64,000 nt of DNA, from assembly GCF_003353065.1 (NCBI RefSeq), contig NZ_CP027806.1, positions 1,347,353 to 1,411,352 on the forward strand, in the 5' to 3' direction. Position 1 is the first letter of the stretch; each line of letters begins with the position of its first letter. Position numbers and translations under genes: made by a program. This stretch comes from Cyclonatronum proteinivorum (GTDB lineage Bacteria > Bacteroidota > Rhodothermia > Balneolales > Cyclonatronaceae). The notes beneath the pieces were generated by a model, which had not been told where the DNA came from, did not search any database, and saw only the letters and a program-made list of their open reading frames with translations. Below, one piece after another: positions 45,921 through 55,746 of this stretch.

Positions 45921-47690
45921 GCGGGGAAAGGAGGATTTAGGATGGTGCATACCGGGGGATGAGCATGCGGCGCGGCAAGCCGCGCCGGTTCCTCACCCCA
46001 ACCTCCGAACCCCGTCCAACCCCCCAACCCGTCATCCCGGAAACCGTGCGGTTCACGGAGTTTGGGAGGTGGCAAGACGCCCTGTCGCACGGTTATCCGG
46101 GATCTACCAGCTCAGACCTGCCGCTATGTACTAGCCGGTTTGGGATGCAACTGCCTGCACTGCAAAGTGCATGATACGGTTTGGAATGCCAGCCACTCAC
46201 ATGGTCGCATGGCGAAGCTGGCAGGTCCCGGATAAGGCTGCGGGGAATTGGGGTATTTATGGAGCGTCGGTGTGGGCCTTTCCGGGATGACGTGTTTGTT
46301 ATTGTTTAAGATACGGCGCGGCAAGCCGCGCCGCATGCTCATCTCCCCCCAACCTCCGAAACCTGTCCAACCCCCCAACCCGTCATCCCGGAAACCGTGC
46401 GGTTCACGGGGTTCGGGAGGTAACCGTGCACCCTGTCGCACGGTTATCCGGGATCTACCAGCTCAGACCTGCCGCCATGCACTAGCAGGTTTGGGATACA
46501 ACTGCCTGTACTGCAAAGTGCATGATACGGATTGGGATGCCTGCCACGGAAATGGTCGCATGGCATATCTGGTAGGTCCCGGATAAGGCCGCGGGGAATT
46601 GGGGTATTTATGGAGCGCCGGTTTGGGCCTTTCCGGGATGACGGGTTTGGTTTTGTTTAAGATGCGGCGCGGCAAGCCGCGCCGCTTGCTCACCCCCCCA
46701 ACCCGTCATCCCGGAAACCGTGCGGTTCACGGGGTTCGGGAGGTGGCAAGACGCCCTGTCGCACGGTTATCCGGGATCTACCAGCTCAGACCTGCCGCTA
46801 TGCAATAGCAGGTTTGGGATACAACTGCCTGTACTGCAAAGTGCATGATACGGATTGGGATGCCTGCCACGGAAATGGTCGCATGGCATATCTGGTAGGT
46901 CCCGGATAAGGCCGCAGGCAACCGGGGTATTTATGGAGCGCCGGTTTGGGCCTTTCCGGGATGACGGGTTTGGTTTTGTTTAAGATACGGCGCGGCAAGC
47001 CGCGCCGCATGCTCATCCCCCCCCAAGCCTCCGAAACCCGTCCAACCCCCCAACCCGTCATCCCGGAAACCGTGCGGTTCACGGGGTTTGGGAGGTGGCA
47101 AGACGCCCTGTCGCACGGTTATCCGGGACCTACCAGCTCAGACCTGCCGCTATTTAATAGTAGATTTGGGATACAACTGCCTGTACTGCAAAGTGCATGA
47201 TACGCTTTGGGAAGCCTGCCACGCACATGGTCGCATGGCGAAGCTGGCAGGTCCCGGATAAGGCCGCGGGCAATTGGGGTATTTATGCAGCGTCGGTGTG
47301 GGCCTTTCCGGGATGACGTGTTTGTTTTTGTTTAAGATACGGCGCGGCAAGCTGCGCCGCTTGCTCATCCCCCCCCAACCCGTCATCCCGGAAACCGTGC
47401 GGTTCACGGGGTTTGGGAGGTGGCAAGACGCCCTGTCGCACGGTTATCCGGGATCTACCAGCTCAGACCTGCCGCTATGCAATAGCAGGATTGGGATGCC
47501 TGTACTGCAAAGTGCATGATACGGTTTGGAATGCCAGCCACGCACATGGTCGCATGACTAAGCTGGTAGGTCCCGGATAAGGCCGCGGGGAGTTGGGGCA
47601 TTTGTGCAGCGCCGGTGTGGGCCTTTCCGGGATGACGTGTTTGTTTTTGTTTAAGATACGGCGCGGCAAGCCGCGCCGCGATATCCCCCG
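45921..47690. repeat. Tandem repeat array, family 3 (about 320-350 bp units)
   Basis: The marker CGGCGCGGCAAGC starts at 45968, 46314, 46665, 46988, 47340 and 47659, giving five units of 346, 351, 323, 352 and 319 bp plus a remnant. Each unit has a GCGGCGCGGCAAGCCGCGCCGC palindrome-like head, CCCGTCATCCCGGAAACC paired with GTTATCCGGGATCTACC, a middle with CTGCAAAGTGCATGATACG, and a tail GTCCCGGATAAGGCC paired with GGGCCTTTCCGGGATGACG. No open frame is conserved across units beyond what repetition gives, so a non-coding array is the best reading. Confidence 0.92.
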
Positions 47691-48110
47691 TGACAGAACC
47701 GTAGGGGCAGGCCTTGTGCCTGCCCCCGGGATGCGGAAATTGCCCCACATTTCCGGCACGCCCCCGACCAATTCCCCTCTCGAGAGGGGTGCCCGGGTGA
47801 GCGCAGCGAACGGGCGGGGTGTGGAGGGCAGGGCGCCTCGCCACGACCGAAATCTCCATTGCCCGCGATGCGGGGTGCCTTATTTGGGATGCATGCGATC
47901 GGGGCATGTTTGAAAATCCTACCCTTGGATAAAATTTCCACACCCCGCCCCGACACCATCCGTGCCTTTAGCAATTTCTTGTTATAATTAGATTTGTGCC
48001 GCAGAATGTCATCTCATTGGGGGCACCCCTCTCTAGAGGGGAATTTTTGTATCCCAAATGAAAATAACCACAAACCACAAACCACAAACCACAAACCACA
48101 AGTAACGCCT
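47691..48110. repeat. Mixed repeat remnant and heptamer tract
   Basis: It contains GTAGGGGCAGGCCTTGTGCCTGCCCC (47701-47726), a CCCCTCTCGAGAGGGG palindrome (47775) with the GTGAGCGCAGCGAACGGGCGG tail also seen near 59335, and a CCCCTCTCTAGAGGGG variant (48027). A (ACCACAA)n heptamer tract of about five units lies at 48068-48102. No credible gene. The following 48111-48658 stretch is a leader without recognisable elements. Confidence 0.75.
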
Positions 48111-48658
48111 CATTTCTTTGCTAAAAGTCTCTTTTTATTTTGCGGGCATTGCCCTAATTTGTTGTGCTTGCTGATGATGTTTTTTCAGGTTTTACAGGAA
48201 TACTTACAGCCTGTTCGGGCTTGGTTTTAGCTGGGTTTGGATGGTGTTTTAGTTTCCTGTTTGTATTGGACTTAATGAATACGGTTGCCGGTTTTTTCTG
48301 CCGGTTCTGATGCCTGAGGTGTCATCTGATGCGGCTCAAAATGTAAGCGCTTAACATAGGGGTAATCCTGCCGCCTCGTTTTCGTAACATCCGGGGCGTA
48401 TCATCCCTGTTTATACCCCGCATTCGTGCAGCCGCAGCGAGCTCCTCCTTCCGTCCTTTTATCATTCTACTGTTTACAGCTGTGACCCAACCGACATTTA
48501 TGTTTGTTTCGATGCCCGCTCCCGGGTTCGGGGAAATTCCCGGGCCGGATGCTTTGGCCGTGGGTTCAGTCAGCGGTGTCTGCCCTGCGGGTGAACATGA
48601 CCTTGACCATGACCGTGAGCCTGACCACACCGGTGCGCGGACCTCACCGGCTTTTGGA

Positions 48659-51600
48659 ATGTCATTTAATGAGGAGCCCCGGTATGCGGAAGGGCACGGG
48701 AGCAGGCACAAACTCCGGCTCAGGAAGCAGAAGCAGAAGCAGAAGCAGGTGCAGACTGCCCCATCGGTTCCGGGTCAGGGCCGCCGCCGCGGCTTTGGCA
48801 GACTGTTATATTTGCTGCTGCTCGGACTGAGCACAGCCTTCCTGCTCAGCCTGATGCTGCCCGTAAACACTTCCGCCCAAAACGGCCCGCCAACGGTGCC
48901 GGGGCCGCCTTCGGAGGGTAACGGTGAGGCTCAGGATAATGCAAGTAATTATACTGTTTGGAATCATACTACATCTGAGGTGTTAAACGGTGGCTTTGGT
49001 TTTGGTCCCTGGGTATTTGAAGTTTCTGAAAACGCAGGTGCATTTCTTGCAGGTCCAGCTTCACCTATTATGGGTTTGCCCAATCCATCTTTTGGCTTAT
49101 TTGCAAATCCACGCTCTGGGGATAACACTATTAGTGTTGATCGAGTCATCACCGTGCCCTTACAAATAGGCGGGACTTTTAGTTTTGATTGGGCAACTTT
49201 TTGGGATGCCGGTAACGGTAATATGGTTGGCACTAAGGGCTTCAATCTCATTGTGGATGGGATAGTAGTAATCAATATAGAGCACCGTGGACAGACAGCA
49301 ATGATTAGAATCAATGACAACCCAATGTTTACTAACTTTGGGGGAAATGCCATTAGATTTCACTTTGAAAGACTCAACTTTGATGTTCTTCGTGTATATG
49401 CCACCGGCAGGGATGGTAATGAGAGGTTTGACCAAGAATTTACTATTTCAGGTGCAAACGGTGCTGCAATTGATGCTTTCCGGTTTTATGCTGCAAGGCT
49501 TGATGATGGTAGCGATTTAGAAAACCGTCAGCCATATTTCAATAACTTCCTTATTCAATACCCTTTTGCAATACCGCCGACCGAGAATGTCACAAGTCTG
49601 TTTTTTAGCAATGTAACCCAAACTTCGTTTCGTGTTAATTGGCTTCGGAATGAAGGCAACGGCGGAATGCGCCGCATTGTGGTCATTCGTGAAGGGTCTC
49701 CCGTTACCTTTATTCCGCAAAATGGTACTTCGTATGCTGATGATGTTAATACTGCTTTTATAAATACCAATTTCATTGATGATCACCATCAGATTGTTTA
49801 TGCCGGGGGGTCAGGGGATGATGATTTTGTGACCATAACCGGTCTTTCTGCTGATACCGAATATCATATTGCGGTTTTTGAGTACAATATAAATGAAGAA
49901 GATGGTGACCCTGTGCCGGGTACAGAAGGTTATTTAACCAATCCTGCCCGCGGTCAACAGTTTACCCTTGACGATGCCGTCATTTTATCTGCTCAGAGCG
50001 GCTTTTGGAATGAATCTACAACATGGGTAGGCGGTAATGTACCCATTACGGGTAGTGACGTGGTTATTTTCGACGAGCATCAGGTTCAGGTAAATGTTGA
50101 TACCAATGCGCTGCGAAGTCTCACTATCAGCAATACAGCAAGATTGTTTTTTTTGCCTGAAGAAACCTTCATCCTTACCATGCAGGGAGGGAGTAGTCTT
50201 AATCTCGTACCTTCAGGCACTTTTGATGCCGGCGGCGGGCTGGTAAATTTCCTCGGTTCTGATACTGCTGATAATCCCCATATTGTAAGTGGTGCTTTCG
50301 TATTTAACGATTTGCGCATACAGGGTGGCGCAGAACCAACCGGCCTCAATTTCGGCAGCGATGCTCAGCTCACCGGGACCTTTGAAATCGCAGCAGGGGG
50401 CTTTGTCAGCACCAATCCCCCAAGCTATCAGCCCGGTTCAACCCTGTTCTACAACACCGGCGGTACCTACAACCGCGGTTCTGAGTGGCCGGCTGTAGGG
50501 GATAACAACAGTCCGTTCAATGTGCGTATTGGTTCGGAACTCGATATGTCTGGTCACACAACACCCCGGGCAGCGCAGGGCGATCTGGAGATTTTGAGCG
50601 GAGGATCCCTGACCTTGTCAACAGCGACAGGTGGAGACTTACAAGTGGGCGGTGACTGGACGAATGCGGGCACCTTTACCTCCAATTTCCGGGCGGTTTT
50701 CTTTAACGGAAGTGGAAATCAGGTTGTGACCAATACGCAAAGCGGCGGTATCCAAATTGATTTTCTTCGGAATCAAAACAGACCAATAGAGAAGGAGCTG
50801 GTTTTTCGAAACAATCTCTCCGTGATTGGCTTTAGGAATGAAGGGCGGCTTAGGTTTGAAGCCCTAAACGGCACAGGTGACGAAACATTTACCCTCACGG
50901 TTCTTCAGGACACACGCGAAACAGGTGCCGTAGCTGCTCGCATTACCAATGAGTTTGCTCCGGAGACAGACGCGGATATCGATCTTAGTAATGTGACACT
51001 GGTATTTGTCGCCAATGGCCCGCCTTTCTTTTTCAATGCGGCCGAAGACAGCCGGCTCTTGTTGGGCGGTATTGACTTCCAGAATGCCAACTCCTTTGTG
51101 AAGGAAGGCCCGGGCGAGCTGGTGCTTACCGGCGAAGCCAACACCAGCCTGTTTATCGATGCTGGCGTGCTGCGCTTAGAGGATGGGTTTTCGTTTGATG
51201 ATGCAGAAGCGCGAACCCTTGACATCGGCACGGCAGTAGCTGAAGATGACAAACATGAAGCAGATGCCGAGCTTGTAATTGCTGATCTCACGGTCGAAGC
51301 GAATACCATAAGCGTAAAAAGGTTAAATGACGACAGCGGCGACCGCACCCTGCGGTTTGTCAGTGAGGATGGCGAAGAGCCGGCTACGCTTGAAAGTCAG
51401 CTTACCCTCGAGAAACTGCTTTTTGTGCGGGTGCAGCCGGGCCATTACGGGGCCCTTAACGGCCCGGTAACGGGCACTTCACCCTTCGTTAAACAGGAAA
51501 CCGGCAGCCTCACGCTTGAGACTGAATCCTTTGCACCGGGTTTGTTTATTGATGAAGGGCGGGTGCGCCTCAACAGTCCTTTCCCTGCCGGCTATACCGG

Positions 51601-54600
51601 CACGATTGCCCTTGGGACCGATGTCGAAAGTGATCGGGTAGCATCAGAGGCGGTATTGGAGATTGGTGCACTCAATACTGCAGCGCCTTTTGCTATTGCC
51701 CCAAACCTGCAAATACGCGGAAATCAGGGCGCGTTTACGGCAGGGTTGCGCGGTATCGTTTTTGATTCCGGTACGCAGGTAGCTACGCTCAGCAGTCCGG
51801 TTGTTTTGAATACCGATCTCGATGTAACGGTTGCCGAGGGAGCATCCGGGGTAATACAAGGCATCATTTCCGGAACCAACGGCTTAAACAAACGGGGTGC
51901 AGGTCAGCTTGATTTGGCTGGAAACAACACCTTTACCGGCACAGTGCAGCTCTTTGGGGGTACGACACGACTGGGCGGGAGCGGACTGCCGGGTAATAAT
52001 CCCATCCAGATACGGGGTGATGTTGGGCTGGCATCGAATGGTACCGGGACAGGCGGTGCAAGAACAATCGCTAATGGTGTTGAATTTTTCAATGCAGGCA
52101 TCCGTCTTGGGGAAGATGTCGAAAATACCGGCGCATTAACCTTCACCGGTAATTTTGAGTTAGGGGCAGCGGAGCGGTTCATTAACACGATCAGAGGAAC
52201 ACACACAATTAGTGGCAATATTGTAAATGGTCAAATACGCAAAGAAGGCACAGGTCAGCTTAACCTCTCCGGGGTGAACACCGTTGACGCAACATCAATA
52301 AATGCCGGCACCCTCCGCCTTAACCGCACAACGGGAGAAACCTTTACCCTTGGTGGTACCATCACGATTAATGACGGCGGGATTTTGGATTATCCGCAGA
52401 GTACGGGTGCAAATAATCAGCTTAGAAACGATGCCATTGTGGTTGTTAATGGCACAGACATTTCAAACAGAGGTCATTTTGATGTTGCATCTCGAACAGA
52501 AAGAATCTCAACCCTAACACTAAATGGTGGCCTTTATACTAAAGCTGGGGGTACTTTAACCATTGATGATGCCGCAAACTTTAATTCGGGGTTTGTCAAC
52601 TTTTCTGCTGGAAGCGGTAATACGATAGTAGGGCAGTCTTTGTCATTTGGTAATATTGCCGCAGAATACACAGGAGAGGGTGCCAATAATCAAACGATTC
52701 TCACGCTCGCTAATGGCTTCACAGGTTCCATCATTCAGCTTGAAAATACACAGTCAACTTTTTTAAATAACAGAACATCAGATACAGCAATCCCAACAAT
52801 TGATTTGGGCGGGCATTCTGTAGACTTTGAAGTTCGGAACAATTCAAGAGCAACTTTAGCTTTTGCTTTTGCAAACGGTGCACTCACCAAAGCCGGACCC
52901 GGCACGCTTGTGCTGAATGAAGCAAGCACCTTCGCCGGCGGGCTTACGGTCAGTGAAGGCACGGTTGCCTTTACCAACAATGCCGCGCTCGGTGCAGCTT
53001 CGGGTACGGTGACCCTCAATGGCGGCATCCTTCGGGCGGACGCAGATGGCCTCAGCTTTGCCAACCCCATAACCCTGATCAGTACCGACGGCAGCATTGA
53101 AGTAAGTAATGACGGCAGCCCGTTTACCTTAACGCATAGCGCAGGCATGAGCGGCAATGGCGACCTCACCAAAACCGGCCCCGGTACACTGACCTTGGGT
53201 GGTGCCGCCACCTTCACCGGGGCGACGAATGTGCAGGCGGGCATCCTGAATGTGAATGGGGATTTTGTGAGTACGGATTTGAATATTGGAAATGGCAGTC
53301 AGCTGAATTTTGGGGGCAGTGGCAGTCCGCGGGTTTTGGAGCTTACAGGCTTTTCATTAGGTCAGGATGCTTTCCTTCGCCTAAACAGGGCTGATGATGA
53401 GCTGATTGTTCCGGCTTCAGTGCCGGTCACCATTCCGGGATCTTCCGTTGTTGAAACGAACGGCGACGGTGCCCGACTCACCCTTCAAAGCGGGGCGCGA
53501 TATGTGAACCTGAGTGCATCAACTCCAACCCTTCGTGTGGAGCGGATGTTTAGTGGAGATACCAACAACAGCGACCGGCAAGGCTGGCGAATGCTGGCTT
53601 CGCCGGTGAATGCAACCTACGCGGATATGTTTGAAATTGGTGCTGATCCGGCAACTTTTGTGACGCAGGGTTTCACCGGGGCTACCTTTCCCGGCCGGCA
53701 GTTTAACCTGCTTTGGTGGGATGAGACGGATGCAACCGGCACGACGCTTCAGCGCTGGCGGACGCTTTCGCAAACGACCGACCAAACCGGAACGATCATC
53801 CCGGCCGGGCGCGGGCACTTTTTCTACATTTTTGACGGGGCGCCGCTGCTAAATCCGGGCTCACTTGAACCCTCACATTACACCGATAACCTGCCGCTTA
53901 CGATGTCGGCTACGGGTACGGAGCCTGATTTGTCGGATGATCCGTTCAACTTTGGGATCACTTTTACGGCGGTAAGCGATTCTATTGTGGTGGCAGATAC
54001 CCTGTTCGTCGGGGCGCTGGTGCAGGATCAGGGCTGGAATCTGATCGGAAACCCGACGGCTTCGTGGCTGAACTGGAATGCTGCAGGGTGGACAAGGACA
54101 AATGTAAACAATGTGATTTATGTGTGGGATCCGGCTTCAAATGAATATTTGGTCACGAATGGCGAAACGGGTACGCATGACGGCTTCATCGCGCCGTTTC
54201 AGGCATTTTGGGTGCAGGCTACGGATCCTGCCCCAAATCTGAATCCCGTGCTTTCGTTTACCAACGCGGCCAAGACGGTAGCGCCTGACATAAACTCCGG
54301 ATTTGTGGGGCGACCTTTGATGTCGGCTGTCGGACCGGTAGGCTTTGATGCTCACGGAGTTGACCCCAATCAAACACAGGCTTCCGCCGGGCGGGATGCC
54401 GGGGGCGGGGCGACGGTGCTTCCGCTGCGGCTTCGGGTGGCGGGTTCAGGCTCGGGTTCGGGTGGGGCGCGCGAACGGGTGACCGATAAGTTTGTGATGC
54501 TTTCGGAGCGGGGGCAGTTCGGGGCTGATCGCTGGGATGCGTACCGTTTGGAGCCGATGAGTGATAGCTGGCTGACGCTGGCTTCGGCTATGGCGCCGGG

Positions 54601-55744
54601 CAGTGCGCCGATGGTGATCAACAGTTTGCCGCGGGCTTCGGAGATCGGGGGGCCGCTGAATTTGCCGCTGTATGTGGGCGGGGCTTCGGCTGGGGTGCCG
54701 CTGATTGGGGATTTCACGCTGGAGTGGGAGCTTCCGGCCGATTGGGATCCGGATTTGAGCCTGGTGCTGATGGATCATGTGCTGCAGCAGGCCATCCCGA
54801 TGCGGGGCGGGCAGACGCGCTACACGTTTACACATGCGACCGATCCCGGGATGCTGGGGCTGATGGTGAGTCCCGCGCCGGGGGATGGCAGCGGTTTCGG
54901 CGGTCCGGTTCAGATTGGGGAGCCGGCACCGGGTCCGGCATCGGCATCGGCATCGGCACGCGGGGGGCGGGCTGTATCGGCTTCCGCTTCGGTTTACGGC
55001 GCTGAGGCTGGTTTTTCGGGGGATGTTGTTTCGATGGATGGGCTCACGGGCCGGAAAGCGGCTACGGGTTTGACTTCTGTTTCTGTTTCTGCTTCTGATG
55101 CGCGTCGGGCGGGTCCGGGATTGGCATCTGTTTCTGCATCGGCTGCGCCGGCGGTTCCGATGCTTCCGGCCTCGCTGCTGGGCGGCAGGCGTTTACCGGC
55201 GGACTGGTCACCGGATTTTGAGTCCGCCACGGCGGCCCTGCCGGAGGCCCTTAAAACGGCACCGGTGCGCGCGGATGATGCGCACATTCCGTACATCCCG
55301 CTCGATAGGTCGGCGGCGGGTACGGGTGCTGGTTCTGGTTCTGGCACAGGCACGGGCACGGCGCTGGGGCGTTCGCTTCCGGCGGGTACGGGCGGTCCGG
55401 AGGCGCGTTTTTCGCTGTTCATGCAGCCCCTGAGCGGGGGACCGGATGCGGATGAGACGATTCCGTACACGCCGATTGGCATCAGTCTGGCGCAAAACTA
55501 CCCGAACCCGTTCAACCCAAGCACGACGGTGCGGTTTAGTCTGCCGGAAGAGGCGCAAATCCGCCTCGAGGTCTTCGACCTGCTGGGTCGCCGGGTGACG
55601 CTGCTCACCAACGACACCTGGCCGGCAGGCACGCACACCCTCCGCTGGGACGCAACCGGTCACGCAACCGGCCTCTACCTCCTCCGCCTGACCGCTCCGG
55701 AAACGGATGTGGTGGAAACGAGGAAGATGATGCTGGTGAGGTAG
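48659..55744 (+). CDS. Very large modular surface protein 3 with autotransporter-type repeats and C-terminal sorting domain (~2361 aa)
   Basis: The frame is open from GTG 48482; ATG 48659 is preferred. A basic n-region with a KQKQKQKQ run leads to the hydrophobic core LLYLLLLGLSTAFLLSLML and SAQ. The AT-rich first domain (about 48950-49560) is choice-of-anchor-like, followed by an Fn3-like domain (TQTSFRVNWLRNEGNGG). A long beta-helical region holds several autotransporter-associated strand repeats, for example LTKTGPGTLTLGG and LTKAGPGTLVLNE. At about 53579 the shared module starts QGWRMLASPV, with NLIGNPTASW and APFQAFWVQAT. A low-complexity Ser/Ala/Gly/Thr stretch (about 54900-55380) precedes the sorting domain NYPNPFNPST...KMMLVR. 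Probably a surface adhesin or fibre. Confidence 0.93.
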   Translation: MSFNEEPRYAEGHGSRHKLRLRKQKQKQKQVQTAPSVPGQGRRRGFGRLLYLLLLGLSTAFLLSLMLPVNTSAQNGPPTVPGPPSEGNGEAQDNASNYTVWNHTTSEVLNGGFGFGPWVFEVSENAGAFLAGPASPIMGLPNPSFGLFANPRSGDNTISVDRVITVPLQIGGTFSFDWATFWDAGNGNMVGTKGFNLIVDGIVVINIEHRGQTAMIRINDNPMFTNFGGNAIRFHFERLNFDVLRVYATGRDGNERFDQEFTISGANGAAIDAFRFYAARLDDGSDLENRQPYFNNFLIQYPFAIPPTENVTSLFFSNVTQTSFRVNWLRNEGNGGMRRIVVIREGSPVTFIPQNGTSYADDVNTAFINTNFIDDHHQIVYAGGSGDDDFVTITGLSADTEYHIAVFEYNINEEDGDPVPGTEGYLTNPARGQQFTLDDAVILSAQSGFWNESTTWVGGNVPITGSDVVIFDEHQVQVNVDTNALRSLTISNTARLFFLPEETFILTMQGGSSLNLVPSGTFDAGGGLVNFLGSDTADNPHIVSGAFVFNDLRIQGGAEPTGLNFGSDAQLTGTFEIAAGGFVSTNPPSYQPGSTLFYNTGGTYNRGSEWPAVGDNNSPFNVRIGSELDMSGHTTPRAAQGDLEILSGGSLTLSTATGGDLQVGGDWTNAGTFTSNFRAVFFNGSGNQVVTNTQSGGIQIDFLRNQNRPIEKELVFRNNLSVIGFRNEGRLRFEALNGTGDETFTLTVLQDTRETGAVAARITNEFAPETDADIDLSNVTLVFVANGPPFFFNAAEDSRLLLGGIDFQNANSFVKEGPGELVLTGEANTSLFIDAGVLRLEDGFSFDDAEARTLDIGTAVAEDDKHEADAELVIADLTVEANTISVKRLNDDSGDRTLRFVSEDGEEPATLESQLTLEKLLFVRVQPGHYGALNGPVTGTSPFVKQETGSLTLETESFAPGLFIDEGRVRLNSPFPAGYTGTIALGTDVESDRVASEAVLEIGALNTAAPFAIAPNLQIRGNQGAFTAGLRGIVFDSGTQVATLSSPVVLNTDLDVTVAEGASGVIQGIISGTNGLNKRGAGQLDLAGNNTFTGTVQLFGGTTRLGGSGLPGNNPIQIRGDVGLASNGTGTGGARTIANGVEFFNAGIRLGEDVENTGALTFTGNFELGAAERFINTIRGTHTISGNIVNGQIRKEGTGQLNLSGVNTVDATSINAGTLRLNRTTGETFTLGGTITINDGGILDYPQSTGANNQLRNDAIVVVNGTDISNRGHFDVASRTERISTLTLNGGLYTKAGGTLTIDDAANFNSGFVNFSAGSGNTIVGQSLSFGNIAAEYTGEGANNQTILTLANGFTGSIIQLENTQSTFLNNRTSDTAIPTIDLGGHSVDFEVRNNSRATLAFAFANGALTKAGPGTLVLNEASTFAGGLTVSEGTVAFTNNAALGAASGTVTLNGGILRADADGLSFANPITLISTDGSIEVSNDGSPFTLTHSAGMSGNGDLTKTGPGTLTLGGAATFTGATNVQAGILNVNGDFVSTDLNIGNGSQLNFGGSGSPRVLELTGFSLGQDAFLRLNRADDELIVPASVPVTIPGSSVVETNGDGARLTLQSGARYVNLSASTPTLRVERMFSGDTNNSDRQGWRMLASPVNATYADMFEIGADPATFVTQGFTGATFPGRQFNLLWWDETDATGTTLQRWRTLSQTTDQTGTIIPAGRGHFFYIFDGAPLLNPGSLEPSHYTDNLPLTMSATGTEPDLSDDPFNFGITFTAVSDSIVVADTLFVGALVQDQGWNLIGNPTASWLNWNAAGWTRTNVNNVIYVWDPASNEYLVTNGETGTHDGFIAPFQAFWVQATDPAPNLNPVLSFTNAAKTVAPDINSGFVGRPLMSAVGPVGFDAHGVDPNQTQASAGRDAGGGATVLPLRLRVAGSGSGSGGARERVTDKFVMLSERGQFGADRWDAYRLEPMSDSWLTLASAMAPGSAPMVINSLPRASEIGGPLNLPLYVGGASAGVPLIGDFTLEWELPADWDPDLSLVLMDHVLQQAIPMRGGQTRYTFTHATDPGMLGLMVSPAPGDGSGFGGPVQIGEPAPGPASASASARGGRAVSASASVYGAEAGFSGDVVSMDGLTGRKAATGLTSVSVSASDARRAGPGLASVSASAAPAVPMLPASLLGGRRLPADWSPDFESATAALPEALKTAPVRADDAHIPYIPLDRSAAGTGAGSGSGTGTGTALGRSLPAGTGGPEARFSLFMQPLSGGPDADETIPYTPIGISLAQNYPNPFNPSTTVRFSLPEEAQIRLEVFDLLGRRVTLLTNDTWPAGTHTLRWDATGHATGLYLLRLTAPETDVVETRKMMLVR

Positions 55745-55746
55745 TT

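Noticed and set aside
45921..47690. CRISPR array
   Set aside because: Units are 319-352 bp, themselves repeated in full, with no 25-40 bp repeats alternating with unique spacers and no cas genes.
46124..47943. Repeated frames of about 70-160 codons in the family 3 array
   Set aside because: Same reason: the frames recur with each tandem unit on both strands, with frame shifts between units.
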